Below, piece by piece: positions 18,576-28,701 of a stretch of DNA of 64,000 bases (its first letter is position 1; each line of letters opens with the position of its first letter). The notes under the pieces are model-generated. The model worked only from the letters and a program-made list of their open reading frames with translations, was not told where the DNA came from and searched no databases. The stretch spans positions 1-64,000 of the forward strand of contig CAVYGM010000003.1 of NCBI GenBank assembly GCA_963768025.1. Direction: 5' to 3'. Both the position numbers and the translations under genes were made by a program. The stretch is from CAVYGM01 sp963768025. GTDB taxonomy: Bacteria > Bacteroidota > Bacteroidia > Cytophagales > Spirosomataceae.

Positions 18576-20064
18576 CACCGTTGAGGGAATACACTTTCCA
18601 TTTTCCCGCACCTAGCCGCATCCAACCCCGGTAGTTCATTTTTTTTACAAAGCCCGGCTCAGGGTCATACACCTGAGTCAATTTTCCTTCGACTTCTTCC
18701 TGGTCACCTAACCCTACAATGATGTATCTTAGAGTATCTGTTCGAATTTCTTCATCAGGTAATTTTTGAAGAAATCCTTTTTCCCATCTTTGAATGGTAA
18801 CACGATGGCCGTCTTTGTAGAAAAACGGAGTAATGTCTTTTTCACCTGAGTTTAGAGCATAATAGAAATTATCCCCCTGGTAATAAAACAGGAGTGGTTT
18901 GTCGGGTAGGGTCCGGATGAATTTGTGAATTTCAAACGAATTGTCAGATACACTGAACAGAGCGGCTACAAAGGCAAAGCCATTAATAATTCCAAAGGGA
19001 ACAAGGAGCAGCAGCAGCTTATTTTTTTTCCCAAACAGGGTATAAATTGTTTCCACTGCACGTAACGCCATGTAGGGGATGAGGACCAAAATCGGATACA
19101 GGAATCTCGTCTCTTTGTGGGAAATAACGCAATGTACCAGCAGAAATAGTGAAAATATCCAGGCAATGGGGTTCTTGATCTCAGTAAGGACAAAAACCAC
19201 CAATAAGCTGATTAATCCTATATTTAGAATTTTCATCCATTTGCTCAAATCTACTTTGCTGAAATACCACCACCAGGGCTCCACCCCAAAACTGGCTGCC
19301 ACGCCTTCCAGAAGATTAGCATTGAAATAATTCCAGGCCGTGATGGCCCATTCGCCATAAAACCACCGATCAATGAGGATACCTACGAGGATCATAAAAG
19401 CAAACCCGGCGAACAGGAGGAGCCAGTACCGAAACTGACGCCAATGAAATACAAGCAGCCACACAGCGAGACAAAATATCATAATGGCTGCCTGGTACCG
19501 AAATAGGAATGAAAGGCCAAAGAGCATGCCCGTAGAGAGCATGGATCGGGCATGTAGGCCTTTTGGTGGAGTAGCTTTGAGCGAGGTGTGAAGCTGGGCA
19601 AACCCCAGCATAAAAAAGCAAGTACACCAGTTTTCGGAGCTGAATCGAACCCCGATGATCGGAAAGATGTACAGGAAAAAGGTCGCTCCCAGAAATAGGT
19701 ATTTCAGCCATTTGCTTTGGAAATCCGTTTCCAGTGATTTGAACAGAACGAAGGAACTGAACAAAAAGAAAATGCTACTGAGCAATCGGAGCAGGAAAAC
19801 CTGGACATTAGGATCATCGAGGCCCAAAGTGTCCAGGGTTTCGAGCGCGATCAGCGCCAAAGTCGGCTGAATCGTAGGCCGCAGCCTGGCCTCAAATTCC
19901 CAGGGGAGGTGCTTTGCTTCGAGTAGGCCTCTTTTATAATTGGCAAATTCAAGGATTTGAAAATGCTCGTCGGCGTGTATGATACCAACCATCACATAAG
20001 AGGCAACTGCATAGCAGAGCAAGGAAAGTAACAATACGGGTATAAGAATTCTCTGCGTAACCAT
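18562..20064 (-). CDS. GT22-like mannosyltransferase, multi-pass membrane protein
   Basis: The 500-residue integral membrane protein has about ten hydrophobic helices. Near its N-terminus, in the first external loop, is HADEHFQ (residues 30-36), the HxDExxQ motif of GT-C enzymes of family GT22 (eukaryotic ALG9, ALG12 and PIG-B group). Near residue 315 is HKETRFLYP, the second GT22 hallmark. The Asp/Glu of the first motif are the expected catalytic/metal region for lipid-linked mannose donors. Bacterial homologues are poorly characterised; a role in glycosylating an exported polymer or protein is inference. It follows the old yellow enzyme gene on the same strand after a 132-base gap and converges on sprA. 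Confidence 0.75.
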   Translation of the reverse strand: MVTQRILIPVLLLSLLCYAVASYVMVGIIHADEHFQILEFANYKRGLLEAKHLPWEFEARLRPTIQPTLALIALETLDTLGLDDPNVQVFLLRLLSSIFFLFSSFVLFKSLETDFQSKWLKYLFLGATFFLYIFPIIGVRFSSENWCTCFFMLGFAQLHTSLKATPPKGLHARSMLSTGMLFGLSFLFRYQAAIMIFCLAVWLLVFHWRQFRYWLLLFAGFAFMILVGILIDRWFYGEWAITAWNYFNANLLEGVAASFGVEPWWWYFSKVDLSKWMKILNIGLISLLVVFVLTEIKNPIAWIFSLFLLVHCVISHKETRFLYPILVLIPYMALRAVETIYTLFGKKNKLLLLLVPFGIINGFAFVAALFSVSDNSFEIHKFIRTLPDKPLLFYYQGDNFYYALNSGEKDITPFFYKDGHRVTIQRWEKGFLQKLPDEEIRTDTLRYIIVGLGDQEEVEGKLTQVYDPEPGFVKKMNYRGWMRLGAGKWKVYSLNGEKPN

Positions 20065-20196
20065 ACTTTACAAATAGACGGTACCGGATGGTATCCAACT
20101 TTTTCTGAAAGCCGCTAAGATAGTCCACAGCGCTTGGAGGACAATAAAAAGAATGAAAGGAGTGATAAAATTTGAGATCATACTTGCATTGGCTCA

Positions 20197-21267
20197 CTAC
20201 CTTTTGGCCCGGACATATTGTGGGGGCCAGGCAATATCCTCACTGAGTTGTTTGGCAGCGTGTAATGGAAAATAAGGGTCGCGCAGAAACTCCCGGGCCA
20301 GCAAAACCAGATCGGCCTTTTCGCTGGCAATAATATCCTCAGCCTGCTGTGCATCCAGAATCATGCCGACGGCTGCCGTTAATATGCCCGTTTCTTTTTT
20401 TACTTTTTCGGCAAAAGGTACCTGATAACCAGGCTCTACCGGAATATGCGCGTGGGCTGCATTACCGCCCGACGAACAGTCCACCAGGTCTACGCCATGC
20501 TGCATCAGTTCGTTGGCCAGCGCTACGGAGTCATCGGCGGTCCAGCCGCCTTCGATCCAGTCGGAGGCCGAAATGCGAGTGAAAAGTGGGAGGCCTGCTG
20601 GCCAAACCTTCCGGATGGCATCGGCTATCTCAATCACGATCCGGATGCGGTTGGCGAAGGTACCTCCGTAGGCGTCGGTGCGTTCGTTGCTGAGAGGAGA
20701 CAAAAATTCGTGCAGCAGATAGCCATGGGCTGCGTGTATTTCGATGACCTTAAAACCAGCCTCCAATGCTCTTTCCGCCGCTTTCTGAAACTGACCCACC
20801 AGGGCGTTGATTTCGTCTATGGAGAGGGCGTGGGGCGTGGGGTGGTTGTCAGAGAAAGGGATCGGACTGGGACCGACGGTTTGCCAGGCCTCCGGATGGT
20901 CGGCAGGTAGGGGTTTTCCGCCTTCCCAGGGACGCTGCGTGCTGGCTTTGCGGCCCGCATGGGCTAGCTGTATTCCCGCCACTGCCCCCTGCTGATGAAT
21001 GAAAGAAGTAATGCTTTTGAGGAAATCAATGTGTTCGTCCTGCCAGATACCCAGATCCTGGGGACTAATCCGGCCTTCGGGCACCACAGCGGTGGCTTCG
21101 GTAAAAACCAAGCCAGCGCCTCCTACGGCCCGGCTCGCCAGATGCACCAGGTGCCAATGGTTGGCGAAGCCGTCCGTGCTGCTGTACTGGCACATGGGCG
21201 AAACCCCGATCCGGTTTCTGAACTTTACGTCTCGTATCTGCAAAGGGGAAAATAAGGTACTTGCCAT
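20197..21267 (-). CDS. namA: NADPH dehydrogenase, old yellow enzyme family (NamA/YqjM-type)
   Basis: The 356-residue FMN-dependent ene-reductase has a full TIM-barrel. The N-terminus (LFSPLQIRDVKFRNRIGVSP then MCQYSS) gives the YqjM-class Cys and Tyr active-site residues. HAGRKAS, and HAAHGYLLHEFLSPLSNERT in mid-protein, carry the His pair and FMN contacts of the thermophilic-like OYE subgroup. It reduces activated C=C bonds with NADPH, probably in detoxification. Neighbours do not suggest a substrate. The symbol reflects the best-known orthologue group, not a proven function here. Confidence 0.92.
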   Translation of the reverse strand: MASTLFSPLQIRDVKFRNRIGVSPMCQYSSTDGFANHWHLVHLASRAVGGAGLVFTEATAVVPEGRISPQDLGIWQDEHIDFLKSITSFIHQQGAVAGIQLAHAGRKASTQRPWEGGKPLPADHPEAWQTVGPSPIPFSDNHPTPHALSIDEINALVGQFQKAAERALEAGFKVIEIHAAHGYLLHEFLSPLSNERTDAYGGTFANRIRIVIEIADAIRKVWPAGLPLFTRISASDWIEGGWTADDSVALANELMQHGVDLVDCSSGGNAAHAHIPVEPGYQVPFAEKVKKETGILTAAVGMILDAQQAEDIIASEKADLVLLAREFLRDPYFPLHAAKQLSEDIAWPPQYVRAKR

Positions 21268-21287
21268 CGATAGTTGTTTTTAGGTTG

Positions 21288-21337
21288 GATAAAAATAGAA
21301 AAAGGAGCATAGAAAAGGCTGTCCTTTTCTATGCTCC
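21288..21337 (-). terminator. intrinsic terminator after the MBL hydrolase gene
   Basis: GGAGCATAGAAAAGG (21304-21318) and CCTTTTCTATGCTCC (21323-21337) form a perfect 15-bp stem with a 4-base loop. Read on the minus strand it is followed by TTTTTCTATTTTT, giving a strong terminator 40 bases beyond the stop at 21378. Confidence 0.9.
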
Positions 21338-21377
21338 CCTGCACAACAGTCGTACTGGCCGACAGGTTTCCTATCGG

Positions 21378-22274
21378 CTATCCAATGATCAATTCGTCAT
21401 AGGCTGGGCCGAGGCTCCGCTCAATGCCCGTCCCCTGCATGTACGTCACGCCAGGGATGCTGGTAGCTTTCAGGATTTCTTCCCTGGATTTCCCGGCTTT
21501 TATTTCTTTACCAACGTATACCAATACCTTTTCGAGGTAGTCTTTAAAAAGCTTCACTTCTTCCAGCCCGCCCGTTATTTTCTCGGGGTCGAAAGCATGG
21601 CCAAAGACAAAAAGTGTGTTTTTATCAAATGTTTTCTGGGTCTTTTCGAGGACATTTACCCAGCTCTTGACACTGGCCCCGGCTGATGCATCAATGAAGG
21701 GGTACCGGCCGTTGAAAAGCAAGTCGCCCATGTGAGCGATATTGGCGTTTTCAAAATGTACGATACTATCGCCATTGGTATGACCGGCTCCAAAGTAATG
21801 CATCCGAATACTTTCGTTGCCTACTTTCTGCTTCCACTTGTCGGTAAAGGTTTGATCCGGGAACAGGTTCTTGTCCACGCTATTCTGTTTTTCGGCCACG
21901 GTGCGCTGGTTGGTAGCAGAGTTGGCGTGAGCTACTACGTGTTGAGCCAGTCCTTTGAAGGCAATATTTCCCCCCGAATGATCACCATGGTGATGGGTAT
22001 TGATCAGGTACTGAATGGGTTGGGTACTGATATTTTTTAAGGCTCCGATCAGGTGCTGCGATTGCTCCGGAAACTGCGTATCCACCACGGCAATCCCCTG
22101 ATTGGTAATCAGATAGGCAATGGTACCGCCTTTTTCAGTGAACACACCCACGCCCCCGCGGAGGTCTTTCATTTTGTAGGGGTCCTCGGCCAGGAGTTGG
22201 GCTAATAAGGTTTTGCTGCTCAGAAAGGAAAACCCAGCAATAGCTGAGGATTGTAGGAAATGACGTCTTTGCAT
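21378..22274 (-). CDS. metallo-beta-lactamase-fold hydrolase with Tat-like signal
   Basis: The protein of about 298 residues starts MQRRHFLQSSAIAGFSFLSS, an RRxFL Tat-type export signal. I therefore prefer the ATG at 22274 to one nine codons upstream. The MBL fold follows, with the zinc motif THHHGDHSGG (HxHxDH) near residue 95 and later metal ligands in GAGHTNGDSIVH and GHAFD. It is probably periplasmic. Family members include hydrolases, lactonases and quinoprotein-relay-like enzymes; nothing here fixes the substrate. A strong terminator follows. Its divergent neighbour is the Wzi-like gene. Confidence 0.85.
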   Translation of the reverse strand: MQRRHFLQSSAIAGFSFLSSKTLLAQLLAEDPYKMKDLRGGVGVFTEKGGTIAYLITNQGIAVVDTQFPEQSQHLIGALKNISTQPIQYLINTHHHGDHSGGNIAFKGLAQHVVAHANSATNQRTVAEKQNSVDKNLFPDQTFTDKWKQKVGNESIRMHYFGAGHTNGDSIVHFENANIAHMGDLLFNGRYPFIDASAGASVKSWVNVLEKTQKTFDKNTLFVFGHAFDPEKITGGLEEVKLFKDYLEKVLVYVGKEIKAGKSREEILKATSIPGVTYMQGTGIERSLGPAYDELIIG

Positions 22275-22750
22275 TGGGTACAGTTTTTGGAGTTTCTGCA
22301 ATATACCAAATAGTCCGATAACTTGTTTTTATGGGGAGATGTCAACGCGCTGTGTGGTTTGATTTTTATTTTTTTTCCGCAGTTTTTTCAATCGAACTGC
22401 ATCCTTTTGAATAGAAATAGAGTATTATCAAAGTAGCATTGAAAAAATCCAAATGGGGGGAGATACCGTATATGACTATACCTTCTAAAGCAACCAAATT
22501 CAACCCTGCTTTTAGAACGATATTTATCTTTCAAAGAATAAAAATAGGTTCTAGGGGCGGATACTCAGGACAATAGTTTATATCCTGGAAAAAGGCTTAA
22601 TCCAGTCCCCAAGATCGATAGCCTGGTACGTAAAAAAGCGGAGGTAGAACTATTTGTATTCAATCATCGATTTTTTCAATAATATTTTTCTAAATTTAAC
22701 TTTCAAGACTCCGGCATTTCATCCTATACACTACTGAAAAGGCGCTTCCA
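22275..22750. other. intergenic region between divergent MBL hydrolase and Wzi-like genes
   Basis: These 476 AT-rich bases contain no plausible reading frame. Both flanking genes point outward, so their promoters should lie here. A TTTG at 22653-22656 could be a -33 element for the Wzi-like gene, but the T-rich candidates for its -7 partner are badly spaced. I see no repeat or RNA structure. Confidence 0.5.
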
Positions 22751-24232
22751 ATGAAACATCTCTCCCGATGTATTTACTACACGTTTATACTGGCGATTAG
22801 TAAATCGTTTTTATTGGCCCAAACTCCACGGTCATCGAATCTAATTCATGCCGAAGTAGAAGGCGGGGTTCTTGTTTCTGCTACCTCGACAAATCCATTT
22901 TGGATTCAAACCAATCAGAATGGGGAGGTGCCTCTGGAATCGCAACTTCTTACCCTCCGTGGCCAGCTGCGCAAGGATTATGATTCTACCAGGAAGTTTT
23001 CGTTTGGGTATGGTGCCAGAACGGTTTTGAATGTTGGTAAAAAACAGCAGTTTTTACTCCCAGAAGCGTATGCCAAAATTCGATTCAGAGCTTTTGAGCT
23101 GTACGGTGGTCGTCGTAGAGAAATCATCGGGCTGGTTGACTCCACCCTTACATCTGGTTCGTACATCTGGTCGGGCAATGCACTCCCTATTCCCAAGGTA
23201 CAGCTAGGGATTCCTACCTACACGCCCGTTTTATTTAAAAATAAAATTTTTGCCATTAAAGGCCAGTACTCCCACGGCTGGTTTGGTTCTGGCGACTCTA
23301 CTCAGAACTACTACCTACATCAATCAAGCTTGTATTTCCGCTTAGGGATGCCATCGTGGCGCTTCAAACTTTATGGGGGCATTAACCACCAGGCTCAGTG
23401 GGGTGGAAAACCGAGGGTCCCATTCTATGATGCAGTGACAAAAACCACTGTGAACCAGTACGGGAATTCATTGGAGGCGTATCTAAACATTGCTATGGGT
23501 CTTCCCATTGACTTTTCTACCCAGAAATTCAGAACAGGTGGACAAGTATATGGGGAAGTATACCGGCCAGGCAACCACCTGGGATCGCTGGATTTAGCCT
23601 TAGAGTACCTGGGGGCTGGCAGCAAGTGGATGTTTTACCGTCAATCCATCTACGACGATGGGTCCATATTTTTTCTGGGTAACATTGCCGATGGGTTGAC
23701 TGGGGTGTCGTGGGCCTCGCGCTCTCCGGCCTCTATCTTAAAAAGAGTTTCGGTTGAATTTCTGCAAACGTCCGACCAGGGAGGTGCCTATTGGGGAAGG
23801 GGGTGGCCTGAAGTAGTCCAGGGGCAGGACAATTATTTCAATAATGGAGTGTATGAGGAGGGATGGGTGTACCGGCAACGTACCATTGGGACTGCTTTTT
23901 TAATGCCCCTTCGTAACTCAACGGGCCTTTCCACAGATGATAGATTGGCAAAAACTAATCCAACCTACATTGTTAACAACCGGGTGAAGGCCCTTACTGT
24001 GGGCGCTATGTACAAAGTGCGCAAGTTTGATATGCTTTCCCGGCTTTCGGCCAGTCAGAACTTAGGCAATTACGATTTTGACTACCCGCTCTCGCTTTAT
24101 CAGCTATCCTTGCAGCAACGTATTTCCTATCTGATTGGTCATTACACGGTATCGGGTACCCTTGCCTACGATGATGCGGGAATTCTGCAACGAAATCTCG
24201 GCCTAATGATTTTGTTGAAGTACACGTTTTGA
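22751..24232 (+). CDS. capsule assembly Wzi family outer-membrane protein
   Basis: The 493-residue protein has a signal peptide (about 1-23, ending LLAQ) and a beta-barrel composition ending in the outer-membrane-type aromatic LKYTF. It matches the Bacteroidota Wzi-like family: early VEGGVLVSATSTNPFWIQTN, the FELYGGRRRE strand, PKVQLGIPTYTPV, and GGAYWGRGWPEVVQGQDNYF NNGVY in the C-terminal half. Enterobacterial Wzi anchors capsule polysaccharide at the cell surface; the exact role of the Bacteroidota branch is less well known. The gene is followed by a small exported protein 55 bases on, probably in one transcript. Confidence 0.85.
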   Translation: MKHLSRCIYYTFILAISKSFLLAQTPRSSNLIHAEVEGGVLVSATSTNPFWIQTNQNGEVPLESQLLTLRGQLRKDYDSTRKFSFGYGARTVLNVGKKQQFLLPEAYAKIRFRAFELYGGRRREIIGLVDSTLTSGSYIWSGNALPIPKVQLGIPTYTPVLFKNKIFAIKGQYSHGWFGSGDSTQNYYLHQSSLYFRLGMPSWRFKLYGGINHQAQWGGKPRVPFYDAVTKTTVNQYGNSLEAYLNIAMGLPIDFSTQKFRTGGQVYGEVYRPGNHLGSLDLALEYLGAGSKWMFYRQSIYDDGSIFFLGNIADGLTGVSWASRSPASILKRVSVEFLQTSDQGGAYWGRGWPEVVQGQDNYFNNGVYEEGWVYRQRTIGTAFLMPLRNSTGLSTDDRLAKTNPTYIVNNRVKALTVGAMYKVRKFDMLSRLSASQNLGNYDFDYPLSLYQLSLQQRISYLIGHYTVSGTLAYDDAGILQRNLGLMILLKYTF

Positions 24233-24287
24233 CTCCTGTATAGACTACATCTAATAAACTTCACACCTAAAAAATCCACCTGTGCAT

Positions 24288-24878
24288 ATGAGGTTTTCGC
24301 CGTTACTACTTCTGTCTTTTTGTCTTACGCTGTCGGCAGGGGCTCAACAGATTCCCCAAGCCAATCCGAATTCTGAAGCGGCAGCCAAGCCTGGTGCGCC
24401 GTCACTAAATCCCGCAGATTCGTTAAAAGTTAAGCGAACTATTTTCATAACATCTATTTATAAGGGTAAAACGAGGCTACCATCCAAATCGCTAGAATCC
24501 CTATTTAGCAAAGATGCCCTAGCATCCCGTCAATATCATAAAGGCAGAATACTACAACCAATTGGTCCGCTAGTGTCTGCATCTGGTATTGTGTTAAGTT
24601 TTATTGCCATTAAAGGCAAGCCGGCGACCGAAGAAGTCGTGTATCGTAATGACTATTTTACCGTTCATTATACCGAGCGTAGCCGCCCCCAGCTCATTGG
24701 AGGATTGATGCTTTTTACGGGAGGGGTTGTTATGGTAGAGCTATCCAACGATCTTATTGCCCGCGCCGCACGACAATACAACGCACGGTTTAGAAACCAG
24801 CAGTCTACCGCTCCCAGTGTCAGTTTTCATTTAGGTGTCACCCCTTCCTCTGGGGTTGGCTTGATTGGCCGGTTCTGA
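24288..24878 (+). CDS. exported protein of unknown function
   Basis: The 196-residue protein has a clear signal peptide (about 1-19, FCLTLSAGAQ) and a Pro/Ala-rich stretch. Two hydrophobic segments follow (about residues 95-110 and 138-155, QLIGGLMLFTGGVVMVEL) and the C-terminus is GVTPSSGVGLIGRF, which looks like a membrane-strand end. I do not recognise the family. The ATG at 24288 was preferred to an in-frame GTG two codons upstream. Proximity to the Wzi-like gene suggests a surface-polysaccharide or envelope role, which is inference only. Confidence 0.65.
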   Translation: MRFSPLLLLSFCLTLSAGAQQIPQANPNSEAAAKPGAPSLNPADSLKVKRTIFITSIYKGKTRLPSKSLESLFSKDALASRQYHKGRILQPIGPLVSASGIVLSFIAIKGKPATEEVVYRNDYFTVHYTERSRPQLIGGLMLFTGGVVMVELSNDLIARAARQYNARFRNQQSTAPSVSFHLGVTPSSGVGLIGRF

Positions 24879-25001
24879 TTCAGGCAAATCAATATTCAAA
24901 GATTTTATCTCCTTTTTTCTATAATTCGTGCCACAGTTTTGAACCGCGGCACGGATACAGGATACGCCTGGCCTAGGATACCCAGACACCAATAAAAGCC
25001 C

Positions 25002-27172
25002 CTATTCCAAAAACTCAATTGCCGACAGCGTAATAATATTCTCATTGGGTTTGTCGGGCTTCATCACCACGAAGTACACGTCGTGCCGACCAGCGGTGCG
25101 GGTACTGATCTCCCCGGCCACTGTGCCTGGCTTACCTTGGGTAGGCGAGTAGGGGGTGCGGCTGATGATCGGCCCGGCCTGGGAGTCGATCCGTACCAGA
25201 ATTTCCCCCTGCTTATCCGAACTATACTCGTACATAAACCTGCGGATGCCCGTCAGGTCAATGTTTTTGAGCAAGACGTAAGACTTGTGATTGCCACCGC
25301 TGAGGCGATTGCCCCAGCGTGGGAAGCCCACGTGCGCGTCGGCGTAGACGGTCTCTACGCGGGCCGGGCGCAGGGTGAGTACCTCGCCGTTGGTTAGGGG
25401 GCCGATGGATGTGGTGCCGTTGTCCGTATAGGTAGCCATGAGCGTATACTGCCCGCGAGCTTCCTCCTTCTGATGTTCATTTAGCGTGAGGGTACCCTGC
25501 GGAGCGAGCAGTTTTACCTGCTTCTGTGGTTCATTGAGGGACATAATATACTTCACCATCTCGTTGGCGTCTTGGGTGGAAATCTGCGGGTGGGCGCTCA
25601 TGACGTGCTCCTTGCCCCAGTTACCACCCCCGCCGTTGATGATCTTGGCCGACAGCAGGGCCAAGGCGTTGGCCTGCCCTTTGTAGCGCTCGGCCACGGC
25701 GGTGAAGGAGGGGCCGACGGAAACTTTATCCACTGTATGGCAGGCTTTGCAATCACTGGCCGCAATCAGACTGCTGCCCAGCGAAGCCGACAGGAGGGGA
25801 GCCTCCGGTTGATGGCCCATTTTGGGAGCGGCAGGTAGAATACTCGGTTGAGGGTTATAGCTGAAATACACCTTCACCTTCTTGGGGTCAATGGCTCCAT
25901 CCTCCTGATCCGTTACTTTAACATCGTACGTGAAAGGCTTATTTTCCCAGAAGAATGACTTATTGTTGGGGGTCGTAATGGCCACCTCGGGTAAGGCGTT
26001 ACCTACCTTCACCACGATGGTGTCCATCCCTATCTGCCCGGCTTTGTCGGTTACTTTTAGGATGGCGTTATAGGTGCCTGTCTTCGTGTAGGTGTAGGAG
26101 GCTGTGGGGCGGGTAGAACCAACGGTCTTGCCATCAAACAGCCATTGGTACGTAATTTCGTCGTCATCGTCGAGGTCGGCGGTGCCGCGGCTGCCAAACA
26201 TCACGCGCAGGGGAGTTTTCCCAACGGCTTCTTTCTGGTTGGAAACGTAGCGGTTTTCGGAGGTGAGGTACACCCGTTTGGGTAACCGGGCGGCCTCCAC
26301 CGAATCCATTACGAAGGCTTTTGCAATGGGGGGGCGGTTGCCGGTGTTGTATTCAATTTTGACCAAACGCGCATCGTCGTTATCAGCCCCGTAGACCGAA
26401 CCGTATTCCAGCATGTACATGACGCCATCCTTTCCAAAAGCCTGGTCAATGGGGCGACGGAAATCGCCGTTGGCAGTCATGAAAGGTTCGGCGCGCAAGA
26501 AGTTCTCGTTTTCGTCAAACCGGAACGCCATCACCCAGTTGCGCATCCAGTCGAAGGCGAACAGGGTACCATCGTAGTACTCGGGAAATTTGCCCTTGGA
26601 GGTCGAGTTTTTATCGTAAGTATAAAACTCTCCTACCATAGCGGATCGACCACCCAGTCCAAGCTCGGGAAATTCCTTGGAGGCCGCGTAGGGATAGTAG
26701 ATCATCGCCGGGGTGGCGGAGGGAAGATTCTTCATTCCCGTATTATTGGGTGAATTGTTCACGGGTGCTTTGGGGTCGAAGAGCGGTCCGGCCTTTTCGG
26801 AGGCAAAGTCCCATTTGGCGTAGGGGTAGCTGTTGCCCACAAAATAGGGCCAGCCGTAGTTACCGGGTTTTTTGGCCTGGTTGAATTCATCGTAGCCGCG
26901 GGGCCCCTGAATGCTATCCTTGCCCGCATCCGGGCCAATCTCACCCCAATACAACACCGATGATTTGGGATTGACGGCAATGCGATACGGATTGCGCAGG
27001 CCCATCGTATAAATTTCGGGTCGGGTTAGCGCCATGCCTTTCGGGAACAGGTTGCCTTCGGGTATGGTGTAGGATCCGTCAGGCTGGGGCTTAATGCGCA
27101 GAATCTTTCCTTTCAAATCGTTGGTATTGGCGGCCGAGCGCTGGGCGTCGAGACTGTAAGTATTCCTGGCCA
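25002..27172 (-). CDS. C-terminal part of ThuA/sugar dehydrogenase multidomain protein: PKD, cytochrome c, CBM
   Basis: This is the downstream part of a gene split by one frameshift near 27165-27175. Domains in order are the rest of the sorbosone/glucose dehydrogenase-like propeller (SLDAQRSAANTNDLKGKILR, GLRNPYRIAVNP and FDWMRNWVMAF), a PKD domain (FGSRGTADLDDDDEITYQWL), a cytochrome c domain with heme motif CKACH and distal Met, and a C-terminal CBM6-like module (VETVYADAHVGFPRWGN to the end). The only in-frame ATG, at 27116, falls inside the propeller and is not a real start. The combined protein is about 1175 residues. It is probably an exported, membrane-anchored enzyme oxidising a carbohydrate and passing electrons to its heme. 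Confidence 0.82.
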
Positions 27173-28527
27173 GGGCGCTCGTCGAGGGGGGCGTAGCCGT
27201 TGGATGGAAACGGGCTGGAGCTATCGCCGGTGGATAGGTACAGGTTACCTTCTTTGTCCCAGGCTAGTGAGCCGCCGTGGTGAGCCCCGCTGTTTTCCTG
27301 CACGGGAACTTGTAAGAGTACTTTCTCGGAGCCCGCATCCAGCGTATTATCGGCTTTTACCGTAAAACGCGACAGCTTGAACATGATCGGTTCCTGGTCG
27401 GTAGGCGGCGAATAGTAGAGGTAAATCCACCCATTTTTGGCAAAATTCGGGTCCAGCGTCACGCCGATCAGGCCGGTGCCGCCTTTGGTCGCTACATCGA
27501 ACCGATGCACCAGTGAGTTCTGATTGGTGCGCGTATTATAGACGAACAGATTGGCGGTACGCAGCTCCGAATAGAACACACGGCCATCGTCCGATACGGC
27601 CAGCTCCATGGGGGTATTGAGGTCATTGACCAGTATAGTTTTTACAAAACGGTTTTCCTCTGGCATCGTTTTGGCGTAAGCCTTGCTATAATCCAACTGC
27701 TTTCCGATGCCCATCGCGTACTGAAGGCCACCCAGGATGTGTTGCAAAAACAGCGGTTCGTCGTAACTGGTATCCATGTGGCCTCCGCCCGTATAGAAAG
27801 CCCTTCCGCCGTCAAACTCGTGATACCAGGCTATGGCGTGGTTGGCACCGTTGGTACCGTTGTCGTAGGTGTTCTCATCCAGATAGGCCAGCACGTTTAG
27901 GCCAGGATAAAAGGAGCGATAGCTGTACCACTCATCCTTGCGCTCCCAGCGATCGGGGAGGTGGGCGCTGGCGGGGTGGTTTTTATTGACCACATCTAGG
28001 GAAGCTACCCGCTCGCCGGGATTGAGCGGATGGCTGGAAAAATGCGCCCCCATCAACTTGCCATACCAGGGCCACTCATACTCGGTATCGGCTGCGGAGT
28101 GGATACCCACATACCCTCCCCCGGCCTGAATGTAGCGCTCGAAGGCGGCTTGCTGTTCGGCATTGAGCACATTGCCCGTGGTGCAGTTGAAGACCACGGC
28201 CTGGTAATTTCTCAGACTGTCGTCCGTAAAGTACGCGGCGTTTTTGGTGGTATCTACCCGAAAAGCATGCTCTTTACCCAGTTTCTGAATAGCTGCATTG
28301 CCAAAGGGAATGGAGGTGTGTTTCCAGCCTTTGGTTTTGGAAAATACCAATACCCTTGGAGTAGCCTGGGTGGTTTGGTTGCTAGCCAGCTGGTTGTTGC
28401 CGTTTGGTTGCCTGCTGTTCAGGCAGGAGTACAAGCCCACTGAGAGACCAAGAAGGCAAAATGTGCCGAACCACCACCGGCTGGAAGTGGCTAGGTTAGA
28501 TACGAAAGGTGTTAATTTTACGTACAT
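27091..28527 (-). CDS. N-terminal part of ThuA/sugar dehydrogenase multidomain protein
   Basis: From the ATG at 28527 (MYVKLTPFVS) a hydrophobic anchor with lipobox-like Cys (FCLLGLSVGLYSC) is followed by a ThuA domain. This is a glutamine-amidotransferase-like fold found with sugar metabolism (about residues 60-280, RVLVFSKTKGWKHTSIPFG, GGGYVGIHSAADTEYEWPWY and GGGHMDTSYDEP). A sorbosone/glucose dehydrogenase-like propeller follows (NDLNTPMELAVSDDGRVFYSE, HHGGSLAWDKEGNLYLSTGD). The frame runs wrong after about 27170 and stops at 27091. ThuA plus propeller plus PKD plus cytochrome is a known Bacteroidota architecture. An ATG 15 codons upstream (28572) is possible but adds a charged segment before the signal. 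Confidence 0.82.
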   Translation of the reverse strand: MYVKLTPFVSNLATSSRWWFGTFCLLGLSVGLYSCLNSRQPNGNNQLASNQTTQATPRVLVFSKTKGWKHTSIPFGNAAIQKLGKEHAFRVDTTKNAAYFTDDSLRNYQAVVFNCTTGNVLNAEQQAAFERYIQAGGGYVGIHSAADTEYEWPWYGKLMGAHFSSHPLNPGERVASLDVVNKNHPASAHLPDRWERKDEWYSYRSFYPGLNVLAYLDENTYDNGTNGANHAIAWYHEFDGGRAFYTGGGHMDTSYDEPLFLQHILGGLQYAMGIGKQLDYSKAYAKTMPEENRFVKTILVNDLNTPMELAVSDDGRVFYSELRTANLFVYNTRTNQNSLVHRFDVATKGGTGLIGVTLDPNFAKNGWIYLYYSPPTDQEPIMFKLSRFTVKADNTLDAGSEKVLLQVPVQENSGAHHGGSLAWDKEGNLYLSTGDSSSPFPSNGYAPLDERPGQEYLQSRRPALGRQYQRFERKDSAH

Positions 28528-28701
28528 ACAGTTCTTACGGGTGATTTCAATTGTGTACTTGTTAGAATGCAATTTTTTAAAAAAACTACTATATGAATGG
28601 CAAAAAAGGGGATGAAAACTAATTTGGAAAATAGGCAGTACATCCTGTAATTTGCGGAGTTTATTTACTACTCTACTTCAAACCGTAAGATTACTGATAC
28701 T

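Noticed and set aside
24927..24953. CGTGCC/GGCACG hairpin between convergent genes
   Set aside because: Only six pairs, a long loop and no T run on either strand, so not called as a terminator.
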